Shown here piece by piece: positions 54,346 to 63,127 of a stretch of DNA of 64,000 nucleotides. Both the position numbers and the translations under genes were made by a program. The first letter of the stretch is position 1. Each line of letters opens with the position of its first letter. This stretch comes from NCED01 sp035493955 (GTDB taxonomy: Bacteria > Pseudomonadota > Alphaproteobacteria > Caulobacterales > Caulobacteraceae): assembly GCA_035493955.1 (NCBI GenBank), contig DATJHI010000015.1, positions 124,001 through 188,000 on the forward strand. The letters are read 5' to 3'. Under the pieces are notes generated by a model. That model searched no databases. It worked only from the letters and a program-made list of their open reading frames with translations, and was not told the origin of the DNA.

Positions 54346-57069
54346 CTAACTCCGTCGAGTAAGTGATGCCGCCACTAAACGCGCCAGCGCTTCCCGCTTC
54401 AGCTTCGCCTCCTCGGCCGAGGTATTGGTGCGAGCCACCTTCACCCGATACCCCTTCACGACCCGATCCGGGGTCTCCGCCGCCGGTCCGAGCGACCCGA
54501 TGAAATCCGGCAATTCCTCCGCATAGAGGACGGAGAGGCGCGCAAGCTGCTCTTCGGAAAGCCCTTCCACAACCGCGGTCCGATACCGCTGCGCCGTCGT
54601 CTGCGACTTGGCGAGCACAAGCGCCACGTGGTCGAAGCCTGCCCCCAGGCACTTGGTCAGATTCTCACGCTCCCACTGCACGGGTGTCGTAACCGACACT
54701 TCGACAGCGACCCGCATACCGTCGCGCTCCAATAGGACATCCACCTGGCCGCCCTGGAACGGTGCTTCGATGATGGCCCGAAACCCCTGCGCTTCCCCCA
54801 GCTCCTTCACGAGCGCCTGGAGGTAGCGGTGCTTCTTCCCGCCTTTGCCAAGTTCGGGCGAAGGCGAAGCCTCCTCATGCGGTCGAGCGGCGAAGGTCGC
54901 GCCCTCATACACTTCGAGGTCGTCGGGAGCGCTCGATGGCGGCTCGGGCGGGAGTTCGCGGATCGGCAGTGGCGGAAGTGGCACAGGCGCATCCACGGGG
55001 GCGGCCTCGTGCTTGGAGGCCCGCACCGCCACCTTCGGGCGAGCGTGTTCGATGATCTCCCGCACCTCATCAAGCGTGGTGCAGTACCGCGCACGATTGG
55101 CCTCGATCAGCTCGTCAAACTCCTCCTCAGTTAGAACCGGCTGCCGCTCCAGATGGCCGAGCGGCACCGACATACGGATTGCGTGCGGCGTCCAGTGCTT
55201 CACCCACGTCGCGAACTCGGTACGGTCGCCGCGCCGGCGCATGCTCTCGATGAAGGCCGGTGTCGTCCGCAGCTCGTCGGCCATCGCGCGCGCGTCTTTG
55301 GCGGAGAGGCCGCCGACGCACTTCATGCTCGTGTTGGAAAGGAGCGCCGAGCGTATGCGCGGCATGGGCTGATCGAGGCTTTGGTGCGCGGCCACAAGCC
55401 CGATCCGGTACTTGCGGGCCTGCTCTAGGATCGTTTCGATGCTGTCGTCGAAATACTCCTGTGCCTCATCGACATACACGAAGGTGGGGGTCCGCTCCCA
55501 TTCGGGCAGGACCGAGCGCTCCAGTGCTGCTTGCGCGATCATGTTCGTGAAGAACCGACCGAGGAGCGCGCTCCCTTCCCGCTTCAGTAGGTCCTTCGCT
55601 GTGTTGATGAGGACGATCTTGCCGGTGCGGGTCGCTTCGAACAGATCGATCCGGTTTGCGGGGTGCGCGAACATGCGCTCGAAGGTCGGGGTCGAAAGGA
55701 CACCCCATAGGCGCCGAAGGATCTGCTTCTTGGTGGCCGCGAACGATGGCTGAAAAAACTCGGTCTCGAAGAAGTAGCGCGCCGACCCGTCAAGCTGCTC
55801 GATTGCGGCCCGTAGCCAGGGCGGCTCCGGCGTTTGCATGATCGCCATCAGGGTATGAATGGTGGCGTCCGGCAGCGAGAGCATGAGGCGCGCGAGGTAC
55901 CGGAAGACGACCTCCTGCTTCTGGGTCAGCTCGGCTCCGAGTAGGTCCCCGAAGAAATTTTCGTACAGCTCGACGACACCATTCAACACCCGCTCCTGAT
56001 CGACCGCGCGGTACTCCTCAAGCCGCCCCAGATGCGCGTCGAAGAGATTGAGGCAGACGGGATGTTCGATGTCGGAGGGATCGACGAGCACTAGGCGGTT
56101 AGCCAGGCTTCGTGGATGGTCGCGTCCGAAAAGGTCGAGGCGCAGAAGCTTCTGGATCAGGTCGCCCTGACTGTCGATCACGACAACGGATCGGCCGTCC
56201 TCTGCCGCCGCCTCAAGGTCGGCGTGGATCATCCGCTGGAGAAGCTGGGTCTTGCCGTGGCCCGTACCCCCGAGGACGTGGGCATGCTCGAACCGCACCT
56301 CGTCGGGGATCGTGAGCGGAACCGGCAACGTCAGCAGCCGCGCAAACGGCGTGTGCCCGAGATACAGATCGACGAGATCGGCCGCGCTTTTGTCCTTCTG
56401 CTTTGATGGCGCGACGACCCGATGTCCGTGCTCAACAAGGTTCGCCGTGGGTGGCAGGCCTGACGCGCCTGCCAGGTTCCATTCGAGCTGCCGGCGGAGC
56501 TTGAGGAAGAGATCGAGCGAAAGCGTGTCGTCTTCGTATGGCGCGAAGATGAGTTGGTGGACCAACTCCGCGGGCGCTTCGATCAGATCGATGAGCGGCA
56601 CCTCGAAGGCCGAACCTTCCTCCGGCCAATCGGCAAAACAGGCGTCCGGCAATGCCTCAATATATGTGGTGAAGGCGGCGGCGAGCTGGCGCGTGACGAT
56701 GCCGTGGATGCGGTCGTAGTCAGCGGCATAGCGACGGCGGCGCGTAAGGAGCTTGCGAAACTCCACGGCGACGGCCGCATCCGCCTCGATGAGACGCCAG
56801 TTGGGCTCGAATGCCTCGACGTCCTCCAGCTCGAACAGTTCCTCCGCGACTTCACTGAGGAGCACGAGGATTTTGAGGACGGGTTGTCGGGGCAGCCGGC
56901 CCATGAACTGGCGCATGAACGCAAGGACGCGCTCATCCGTCCCCATGCGCGAAAGCGGGGAGGCCCGCCAGTGCGCCTCCGCATCATCCCAGACGCGGCG
57001 CGTCTCCTCCATTTCCCGATTACGGGAACCGCCCGCCAGCCAGTTGGTGAGATCGGAATTCCAGACCAT
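54346..57069 (-). CDS. HerA/TraD-type ATPase fused to a PD-(D/E)XK-like domain
   Basis: 907 residues. N-terminal helical part (1-250), then a P-loop motor: Walker A LGGTGHGKTQLLQ (about 267-274), VVVIDSQGDL, NLFDAHLG, Walker B FVYVDEAQEYF (531-537), AHQSLDQ (561), and a C-terminal catalytic-type region ending near 670. Residues ~744-860 form a separate domain with GGQVDVLLERDG and VAVEVSVTT, matching the D...(D/E)x(K) pattern of restriction-like nucleases (D777, E790, with Ser at the usual Lys place). The ATG is 4 bases from the upstream 125-aa gene's stop. It resembles TraM-recognition/TraD and VirB4 motors but has no mating apparatus around it. Confidence 0.8.
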   Translation of the reverse strand: MVWNSDLTNWLAGGSRNREMEETRRVWDDAEAHWRASPLSRMGTDERVLAFMRQFMGRLPRQPVLKILVLLSEVAEELFELEDVEAFEPNWRLIEADAAVAVEFRKLLTRRRRYAADYDRIHGIVTRQLAAAFTTYIEALPDACFADWPEEGSAFEVPLIDLIEAPAELVHQLIFAPYEDDTLSLDLFLKLRRQLEWNLAGASGLPPTANLVEHGHRVVAPSKQKDKSAADLVDLYLGHTPFARLLTLPVPLTIPDEVRFEHAHVLGGTGHGKTQLLQRMIHADLEAAAEDGRSVVVIDSQGDLIQKLLRLDLFGRDHPRSLANRLVLVDPSDIEHPVCLNLFDAHLGRLEEYRAVDQERVLNGVVELYENFFGDLLGAELTQKQEVVFRYLARLMLSLPDATIHTLMAIMQTPEPPWLRAAIEQLDGSARYFFETEFFQPSFAATKKQILRRLWGVLSTPTFERMFAHPANRIDLFEATRTGKIVLINTAKDLLKREGSALLGRFFTNMIAQAALERSVLPEWERTPTFVYVDEAQEYFDDSIETILEQARKYRIGLVAAHQSLDQPMPRIRSALLSNTSMKCVGGLSAKDARAMADELRTTPAFIESMRRRGDRTEFATWVKHWTPHAIRMSVPLGHLERQPVLTEEEFDELIEANRARYCTTLDEVREIIEHARPKVAVRASKHEAAPVDAPVPLPPLPIRELPPEPPSSAPDDLEVYEGATFAARPHEEASPSPELGKGGKKHRYLQALVKELGEAQGFRAIIEAPFQGGQVDVLLERDGMRVAVEVSVTTPVQWERENLTKCLGAGFDHVALVLAKSQTTAQRYRTAVVEGLSEEQLARLSVLYAEELPDFIGSLGPAAETPDRVVKGYRVKVARTNTSAEEAKLKREALARLVAASLTRRS

Positions 57070-57073
57070 GGAG

Positions 57074-57451
57074 CTATGCGAGCTCCACGACCTCCTCGCC
57101 GCCGAAGTGCTTGGCCGCGTTCAGCACCTGGGCGAAGGTCTGGGCTGCCTCGCGGATATGCTCCTCGATCGCGAGCAGCTCGATCACGTCCTTGGCTTCC
57201 ACCCGCTTGCCGTGAGCCAAGTCATTGACGCTGATGTTGATGGTGATCGCCTTCCACGCGAGGCGGGAGGCTATACCGAGCAGCCCGCTACCGCCGGTGA
57301 TCTCATGGCTTTGGTACAACATCGTCTCTCCAAGGCGATACTTAGAAATGGTGGTCTGTTCCTCCGGACTGATGTCAGCCCGCACGTCGAGGCTGAATAC
57401 CGGTTTGCCAAGCATGCCGGACCGCTGGTCGCGGCGCAGTAGTAGTTTCAT
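57074..57451 (-). CDS. Small protein coupled to the HerA-nuclease gene
   Basis: 125 residues with no recognised domain: a beta-rich N-terminal part (VFSLDVRADISPEEQTTISKYRLGETMLY) and a helical C-terminal part (EHIREAAQTFAQVLNAAKHFGGEEVVEL). GGGGGAG lies before the ATG. The stop is 4 bases before the ATPase start, so it is probably a partner of that protein. Confidence 0.6.
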   Translation of the reverse strand: MKLLLRRDQRSGMLGKPVFSLDVRADISPEEQTTISKYRLGETMLYQSHEITGGSGLLGIASRLAWKAITINISVNDLAHGKRVEAKDVIELLAIEEHIREAAQTFAQVLNAAKHFGGEEVVELA

Positions 57452-57587
57452 CGCGCTCCCCCGAGCTTAGAGATGAGCGAACCATATCCCACAACCTAGA
57501 GAAGTCGAGAGCAACCCAACTCGCCGAATACGATTAGTGAACTTCTGACGCCGTGCGGATGATGGAACCTTCCCTCACGCTGTATCG

Positions 57588-58829
57588 ATGAGCGATTGCG
57601 AAGAGCCCGCATGGATCGGGCGAACCACATTCCGGCGGCGACTGCGCCCGTTCGGTATCAAAGCGGCCGACCGCCTTTCGCACGTCCACATCATCGGCAT
57701 GACCGGCGTCGGCAAGTCGTCGCTGCTCGAACAATTGATCCGGCACGACCTGGCGTCCGGTCGCGGCGCGGCCATCATCGATCCGCACGGCGATCTTGCC
57801 GACGCCATCGCAGCGCTGGCCCACTCGCAACCAGATCGCGTTCGGTATGTGAACGCTCCGGACCCGGCTCAGCCCTACGGATACAATCCGCTGCGGCACG
57901 TTCGCGACGACCTGATCCCGCTCGCGGCTTCAGGACTTCTCGCGACCTTCCGGAAGCTCTGGCCAGATGCGTGGGGCACAAGAATGGAGCATGTGCTCCG
58001 CTGCTCCTTGTACACCCTCTTGGAGCGTCCGGGCTCAACGCTCCCCGACATTCTCCGCCTCTACGCCGACAAGGAGTTCCGTCGCGATGTCACCCGCCGC
58101 GTTCGCAATCCCGTGGTCCGGGCATTCTGGGCGAACGAGTTCGAGAAGTACCCCGATCGCTACCGGGCAGAGGTGGTGGCGCCCATCCAGAACAAGCTCG
58201 GCGCGCTGCTCGCTGACCCCGTTCTGTATCGCATCCTCGTAGCCCCAAAGATCGACCTTCGGTTCCGGCAGCTCATGGACGAGGGCGGGCTGCTGGTCGT
58301 CAATCTCGCGAAGGGACGGCTGGGCGAGGACAGCTCCGCCACTCTCGGAAGCTTGCTCGTCTCGACCCTGGGACTGGCAGCACTAACCCGTGCCGATGCA
58401 CCAGCGGAGAACCGTCGCCCCTTCTTCCTCTACGTCGACGAATTCCAATCATTCACGACGCTCGCCTTCGCGGGAATGATGTCGGAGCTGCGCAAGTACG
58501 GGCTCGGCCTCACCCTTGCCCATCAGCATTTTCACCAGCTCGAACCCGACATCCGGCATGCCGTGCTTGGCAACGCGGGAACGCTGATCGCCTTTCGGGT
58601 GGGGCCCGAGGATGCCGGGCTCATCGCCCAGGAGTTTCAGCCGCCTTTCGGCGTCGAAGACCTGCTCAACCTTCCAAGTCGCCGCTTCTATCTGCGGCTC
58701 ATGATCGATGGATCGCCGTCACGCCCCTTCAGCGGGGTGACGCTTGATCGGACAGAGTTCGGGATACGGCCGCTGCCGCCGCCCGATCCGTATCCGATGC
58801 TTCAGGACCATCCGGCTTCATATCGGTGA
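57588..58829 (+). CDS. TraD/HerA-type ATPase
   Basis: 413 residues. Walker A IGMTGVGKSS (37-44), IIDPHGDLADAI, YNPLRHVRDD, Walker B LYVDEFQSF (281-287), and AHQHFHQL (about 311). Motif order matches the ATPase at 54346, so the two are paralogous, but there is no nuclease extension here. It is divergent from the 125-aa gene across a 136-base gap. No membrane segments, unlike true coupling proteins. Confidence 0.8.
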   Translation: MSDCEEPAWIGRTTFRRRLRPFGIKAADRLSHVHIIGMTGVGKSSLLEQLIRHDLASGRGAAIIDPHGDLADAIAALAHSQPDRVRYVNAPDPAQPYGYNPLRHVRDDLIPLAASGLLATFRKLWPDAWGTRMEHVLRCSLYTLLERPGSTLPDILRLYADKEFRRDVTRRVRNPVVRAFWANEFEKYPDRYRAEVVAPIQNKLGALLADPVLYRILVAPKIDLRFRQLMDEGGLLVVNLAKGRLGEDSSATLGSLLVSTLGLAALTRADAPAENRRPFFLYVDEFQSFTTLAFAGMMSELRKYGLGLTLAHQHFHQLEPDIRHAVLGNAGTLIAFRVGPEDAGLIAQEFQPPFGVEDLLNLPSRRFYLRLMIDGSPSRPFSGVTLDRTEFGIRPLPPPDPYPMLQDHPASYR

Positions 58830-59009
58830 GCGTGTGGAGCGGGACCGCCGCCGGTCAACCCAGCCTCGCTTCCTCCGCGCTACGCGCTCTGTGCAGCTCG
58901 CTCCTACGGCGCGCCTCTGGCGCGGGGTGTGACCACCACCTCAGTGTCCCACTCCGGCTGCTCCTCATGAAGCCGCGGAATGGTCCGCGGCACATGGAGG
59001 AAATCTGCG
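58815..59009 (+). ncRNA. Structured leader, copy 1
   Basis: Nested pairing: GGAGCGGGAC (58836) with GTCCCACTCC (58946), GGTCAACCC (58853) with GGGTGTGACC (58925), inner GCGC hairpins, and a GCCGCGG/CCGCGGC hairpin (58972-58991) just before the ribosome-binding site. A second copy lies at 62930. The two copies differ, but the arms stay paired. It looks like a structured 5' leader or a cis-acting RNA. Family unknown. Confidence 0.6.
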
Positions 59010-59218
59010 ATGGCACAGCAATCTCTTCCCCTCAATCGCCGCCCGACCCATCGCTTGTACCATGTTCTTGGAGACGGCTCGGCCGCCACCTGGACCCCCA
59101 TCGGCGCGGCTTGGCCGAACAAAGACGGCTTAGGGTTCTCGATCTCCTGCGATGCGGTTCGCTCCAGGGCCGGATTGTGATGCGGGTCATAGCTGATCGC
59201 CCCGGCACTGAGGCGTGA
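59010..59218 (+). pseudogene. Small conserved protein, copy 1, frameshifted
   Basis: Frame from ATG 59010 gives MAQQSLPLNRRPTHRLYHVLG and TWTPIGAAWPNKDGLGFSISCDAV, then departs and stops at 59180. One missing base near 59161 accounts for this: in the other frame it continues GRIVMRVIADRPGTEA to 59218. The intact copy is at 63128. The protein type (WTPIGAAWPNKDGxGF) is a short protein common on alphaproteobacterial mobile elements; function unknown. Confidence 0.75.
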
Positions 59219-59348
59219 GCCTCGGAGGACCGGTGCCACGCATCCGCCCTTTAGCAGAATGGACTACAAAGCAACCCTACTGCCGCGGCCTGGGGAGCGT
59301 TGCGCGGCGCGCCGACTTGGTGCAACCCTCAGCTTAAAAGGGGCAGAT

Positions 59349-60668
59349 ATGTACCAGTACGATGAGAAGCCGAATACGACATTTACCGCGGAAACGAGCA
59401 CTACGCTCCAGAAGATCAGAGAGAGTGAATATGCGGTGTTGGTCGGCAGAAATAACTGCGGAAAATCGTTTATTCTTAAGACTTTAGCGCAGAAGTTTGG
59501 TGTGACGGCGTCATACCTCGGCCCCGCGCGTTACCAAAACTTTAATTTGCTTGGATCTTACGCGCCCAACCGTGGCGACCGGAGACACGAGCGATTTAGC
59601 CAGTTTATGCAGCAGTGGGGCCAGCAGCACCAAAACACAGACAACTCGCCAATTAACGTTCAGCAGGCGATAGCCGAACTTTCAGACGCGCAGAGGGACA
59701 AGCTGTCTGAGATAATGAATATGTTGTTGGGCGTAGATTTGGAGATACGTCAAACGGTTGAGACCAACTCCATGTCTCAAAAATATATATCCGTTGGCGG
59801 TCACAATATATCATATACAAGCTCTGGATTCCGATTGATCACCACATTGGTGACAAGCTTGATTAACACAGAATATGATACATTCCTGATTGATGAGCCA
59901 GAGCTTGGCATTAGCCCCGAGGCTCAGGGTGTTTTCGCTGACTTCCTATTCGATAGGGATCATCGCGCCAAATATTTTCCCCATATAAAAACATTACTTC
60001 TTGCAACGCATTCAACGATATTTCTAGACCGTCAACGAATATCTAATAATTACTTAGTGTCGAAATCTGGCGATGTGATCGATGTCGTGGCCGCTGAGGA
60101 CCAACGCGCATTCAACAACATCCACTTCTTCCTATTAGGAAACAGGCTGGAGACCCTATACCTCCCTTCGGCTATCGTGCTTGTGGAGGGAAGGTGCGAT
60201 TACGAATTCATAGCCAAAGTTGCAAATCAGCAGTTTCCCAGTACACCGCTGAGCGTAATTTCAGCCGGGAGTGACACAAGAATAAAGGAGGTATTGCACC
60301 TTGCAAAATCACTTCTTTACGATATCCAAAAAAGCCCCTATCGCGATAGGATTTTCGCGGTTCTTGATGCTGTACATGGGGCCGGGCTTCCTGACCAGCT
60401 TGTAGCCATGGGCCTGCCGGCAGAAAATATAGTTGTATGGTCTAAAAACGGCATCGAGTATTACTATCCACCTTCGGTGATGGATCAGATATTTGGAGGT
60501 GGTGGCGATCTCGTTATTTCCGGCGATGTCATCGTGAGAAACGGCATTCAGCACACCAAGGGTGAGTTGGTCAGGCTAGTTACTGATCGGCTCACGCCAG
60601 CGGTAGCTATGGATGCAGAGTTCGAGCGGCTGTTCCTCTCGCGACTTCGGCGATGCGCGGCTGGTTAG
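59349..60668 (+). CDS. Lone OLD-like ATPase with TOPRIM-type C-terminus
   Basis: 439 residues. Walker A LVGRNNCGKSF (33-40), signature YTSSGFRL, Walker B FLIDEPELG (179-185), H-loop ATHST (219), then TOPRIM-like VLVEGRCDYEF (E280) and FAVLDAVHG (D340). It is markedly AT-richer than its surroundings. Start ATG 59349 has AAAAGGGG; the frame from 59259 is not supported. A defence ATPase is likely, but no helicase or partner gene is beside it. Confidence 0.7.
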   Translation: MYQYDEKPNTTFTAETSTTLQKIRESEYAVLVGRNNCGKSFILKTLAQKFGVTASYLGPARYQNFNLLGSYAPNRGDRRHERFSQFMQQWGQQHQNTDNSPINVQQAIAELSDAQRDKLSEIMNMLLGVDLEIRQTVETNSMSQKYISVGGHNISYTSSGFRLITTLVTSLINTEYDTFLIDEPELGISPEAQGVFADFLFDRDHRAKYFPHIKTLLLATHSTIFLDRQRISNNYLVSKSGDVIDVVAAEDQRAFNNIHFFLLGNRLETLYLPSAIVLVEGRCDYEFIAKVANQQFPSTPLSVISAGSDTRIKEVLHLAKSLLYDIQKSPYRDRIFAVLDAVHGAGLPDQLVAMGLPAENIVVWSKNGIEYYYPPSVMDQIFGGGGDLVISGDVIVRNGIQHTKGELVRLVTDRLTPAVAMDAEFERLFLSRLRRCAAG

Positions 60669-60834
60669 GGGTGGCCTGTCGCACCCTTCCGGAAGGCGTT
60701 CCCGGCAGCTTAGGGCGAGGAACTGATCGATCGCGAACACCGGGAATATCCAAAGGGCTGCCGGGCGAGGGAGAAAAAGCCCCCGAGCGCGCCGAAAACC
60801 TGCCTCACTATCGCTCCGGTTGAAGGAGGGAGCG

Positions 60835-62433
60835 ATGCGGAAGACAGGTGCGGCTGCTAACCCGTTTCAGAAGCGGGCTGCTCAATACATTCGAATGTCG
60901 ACGGACAGCCAGGTCTGTTCGCCCAAGATTCAGCGCGACGCGATTGCGCACTATGCGCTCCAGCACGGGATCGAGATCGTCCGGAGCTACAAGGACGAGG
61001 GGAAAAGCGGCCTCAGCATCGACGGCCGCGACGGCCTGCGATCGCTCCTCACTGACATCGAACGGGGCGATCACGATTTCGCTCACCTGCTCGTCTTCGA
61101 TGTAAGCCGATGGGGTCGGTTCCAGGACGTGGACGAGAGCGCCTACTACGAGTTCCTCTGCCGCAAGGCGGGGGTGCAGCTCACCTACTGCGGCGAGAGT
61201 TTCGAGAACGACGGCAGCCCATATGCGGCCGTGCTCAAGAGCCTCAAGCGGATCATGGCGGCGGAGTTCAGCCGCGACCTCTCCCAGCGAATCTATCTCG
61301 CGCAGCGCCGGCACGCCGCCGAAGGCGCGCACCAGGGAGGCTCACCGGGATACGCGCGGCGGCGTCTCCTTATTGATCACGCCGGGATCGCGCGGTTTCC
61401 GCTGCTCGAAGGCGATCGTAAGGGCCTGCGATCGGATCGGGTCGTCATTGTGCCGGGACCGCCCGAGGAAGTCGCGACCGTCCGGGAAATCTACCGTCTC
61501 TTCCTTGATGAGGGGCTCAGCTGTTGTGGGATCGCGAAGCATCTCAATGAGACGGGACGGCTTCGGCCCGGCGAGCAACCGTGGCGCCAGAGGTCCGTCC
61601 ACTACGTGCTCTCGTCCGAGAAGTACGTGGGCGCGAACATATACGGCCGGGCCTCGGGGAAACTGAAAGGCCCGCGGCGAGTGAACCCGCGCAATGACTG
61701 GCTCGTGGTTCGGGACGCGTTCCCGCCGATCATCGACCGCACGCTCTACGACCGCGTTCAACAGCGCTTCCGGGCGCAGACGCGCAACCTCTCCGACGAG
61801 GATGTCCTCGATCGGCTGCGAGACCTATGGAAGCGCGCCGGGCGGGTGACCAACGAACTCATTGCGGCGGACCCGCTAACCCCCTCCCCATCCGCGATCG
61901 CGTCCCGGTTCGGCAGCCTCAATCGCGCGCTTGCGCTCATCGGGTATCCGGCTGGTGGGCGCGGGTGGGCCGGTGTCATCGAGCCGAACACGCTGCCGAT
62001 CCGCTTCGAACTGCTGACGGACCTACGGCAGACGCTGAGAACGGCGGGCTTTCGACTGACCGATCAGCGGTCGCGGGTCATCACCGTGGAGGGGCGAACG
62101 AACGTGTCGCTCACCGTCGCGTCGTCGGGCCCGGATTCGGCCGAAGGCCGGTTTTGGCGAATAGCGTTCGGCCGCCATCCGCGTATTGATATCGGCGTTG
62201 TCATACGCCTCGCTGCGGATAGCACCGAGTTGCTCGACGCCTTTGTGATCCCAGCCAAGGACATCGACCTGGTCAGACTTTCCTTCATTAATGAGGACGC
62301 GCTCACCCTCACCCGGTATCGCGTGCCGATCTCAGACTACGCACGAGCCGTCGTCGGTCTTCTCCGAGGCATGGGACATGCCAATTCACGAGCGGGACAC
62401 TCGGGAAATCCGGCAAACTGTCGGTCCGATTGA
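60835..62433 (+). CDS. Large serine recombinase (third copy, no zinc ribbon)
   Basis: 532 residues. Catalytic Ser in QYIRMSTDSQ near residue 20, LLVFDVSRWGRFQDVDESAYYE, MAAEFSRDLSQRIYLAQRRHA, and a recombinase domain with HYVLSSEKYVGANIYGRA (in part). It lacks the CxxC ribbon of the other two and has an unusual C-terminal domain (~330-530). ATG 60835 has AAGGAGGG. The stop abuts a truncated gene. Confidence 0.88.
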   Translation: MRKTGAAANPFQKRAAQYIRMSTDSQVCSPKIQRDAIAHYALQHGIEIVRSYKDEGKSGLSIDGRDGLRSLLTDIERGDHDFAHLLVFDVSRWGRFQDVDESAYYEFLCRKAGVQLTYCGESFENDGSPYAAVLKSLKRIMAAEFSRDLSQRIYLAQRRHAAEGAHQGGSPGYARRRLLIDHAGIARFPLLEGDRKGLRSDRVVIVPGPPEEVATVREIYRLFLDEGLSCCGIAKHLNETGRLRPGEQPWRQRSVHYVLSSEKYVGANIYGRASGKLKGPRRVNPRNDWLVVRDAFPPIIDRTLYDRVQQRFRAQTRNLSDEDVLDRLRDLWKRAGRVTNELIAADPLTPSPSAIASRFGSLNRALALIGYPAGGRGWAGVIEPNTLPIRFELLTDLRQTLRTAGFRLTDQRSRVITVEGRTNVSLTVASSGPDSAEGRFWRIAFGRHPRIDIGVVIRLAADSTELLDAFVIPAKDIDLVRLSFINEDALTLTRYRVPISDYARAVVGLLRGMGHANSRAGHSGNPANCRSD

Positions 62434-62663
62434 ACCCCCTGAAAGTCGGTGACGAGCGGATCAGGCTTCGCGCGACCAAGGGTAGCGAAGGCAAGGGGAA
62501 CGCCGCCAATCAAGTGGTCGGCCTGGTGTTCATCGGCGTGTTCGCGGCCTTCATCAAAGGCCACAGCGCGGAGATCCCGAAGGGTACCTCGATCGCGGCC
62601 TTCGTGGACCAGGACATCGAGCTTCAGTCTCCGGTTCCGCCCCCGCCGGCCGGAGACATCTGA
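62430..62663 (+). pseudogene. C-terminal remnant of a secreted-protein gene
   Basis: About 77 residues: KVGDERIRLRATKGSEGKGN, GVFAAFIKGHSAEIPKGTSI resemble the last third of a family of secreted alphaproteobacterial proteins (motif KG.nAxxxxG). No signal peptide or N-terminal part is present; the frame begins inside the recombinase stop. It is a 5'-truncated leftover, perhaps from the event that placed recombinase 3 here. Confidence 0.6.
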
Positions 62664-62672
62664 TCGCACACA

Positions 62673-62702
62673 GGGCGCGTGCGCTTTTGCGCACGCCCTT
62701 GT
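62673..62702 (+). terminator. Terminator-like hairpin after the remnant
   Basis: GGGC-GC-GTGCGC, loop TTTT, GCGCAC-GCCC, followed by TTGT. It ends the rightward transcript from recombinase 3 and the remnant. Confidence 0.6.
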
Positions 62703-62772
62703 CGCAGTCAGACTCGCGCCATCAGGCGAACATCCTGATCATCGGCCATCTCCCCCAACGTTGGAGGTATGC

Positions 62773-62889
62773 ATGCCTGATGCTCAGTGGATCGCCGCCG
62801 CAGTTCCCCCGGTGCTTGCCGGTCTGGCGGCGGTGATCCAGGCGGTCGCGGTACTCATATGGGCGATCAGGCGGCGAGCCAGAGGATAA
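62773..62889 (+). CDS. 38-aa single-pass membrane peptide
   Basis: ATG 62773 with GGAGG five bases upstream. One hydrophobic segment (VPPVLAGLAAVIQAVAVLIWAI) and a basic tail RRRARG. Looks like a small phage or toxin-type membrane peptide; no homology can be judged. Confidence 0.55.
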   Translation: MPDAQWIAAAVPPVLAGLAAVIQAVAVLIWAIRRRARG

Positions 62890-62929
62890 TCTGGTCAGGC
62901 CCGCCTCCGTCCGATGGCCTATCACCCCT

Positions 62930-63127
62930 GCTTCATGACGTGAGCGTCTGAAGCGGGACCGCCGCCGGTCAACCCAGCGTCGCTTCCTCCGCGCTGGCGC
63001 GCTCCGTGCAGCTTGCTCCCGCCGGGCGCGCCTGGGCGCGGGGTCTGACCGCCGCCTCGTCGTCCCGCTCCCTTTTGCTCCTCATGAAGCCGCGGAATGG
63101 TCCGCGGCCTCGTGGAGGAGACCTCTC
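62930..63127 (+). ncRNA. Structured leader, copy 2
   Basis: Same architecture as 58815: GAAGCGGGAC (62950) with GTCCCGCTCC (63062), GGTCAACCC (62967) with GGGTCTGACC (63041), GC hairpins, and the identical GCCGCGG-AATGGT-CCGCGGC hairpin (63089-63108) before the ribosome-binding site. Differences from copy 1 include one that replaces a C-A mismatch by a C-G pair. Confidence 0.6.

Noticed and set aside
54346..58829. Conjugative coupling-protein and VirB4 pair
   Set aside because: Neither ATPase has membrane segments, and no relaxase or T4SS genes are nearby, so a conjugation role is not supported within the window.
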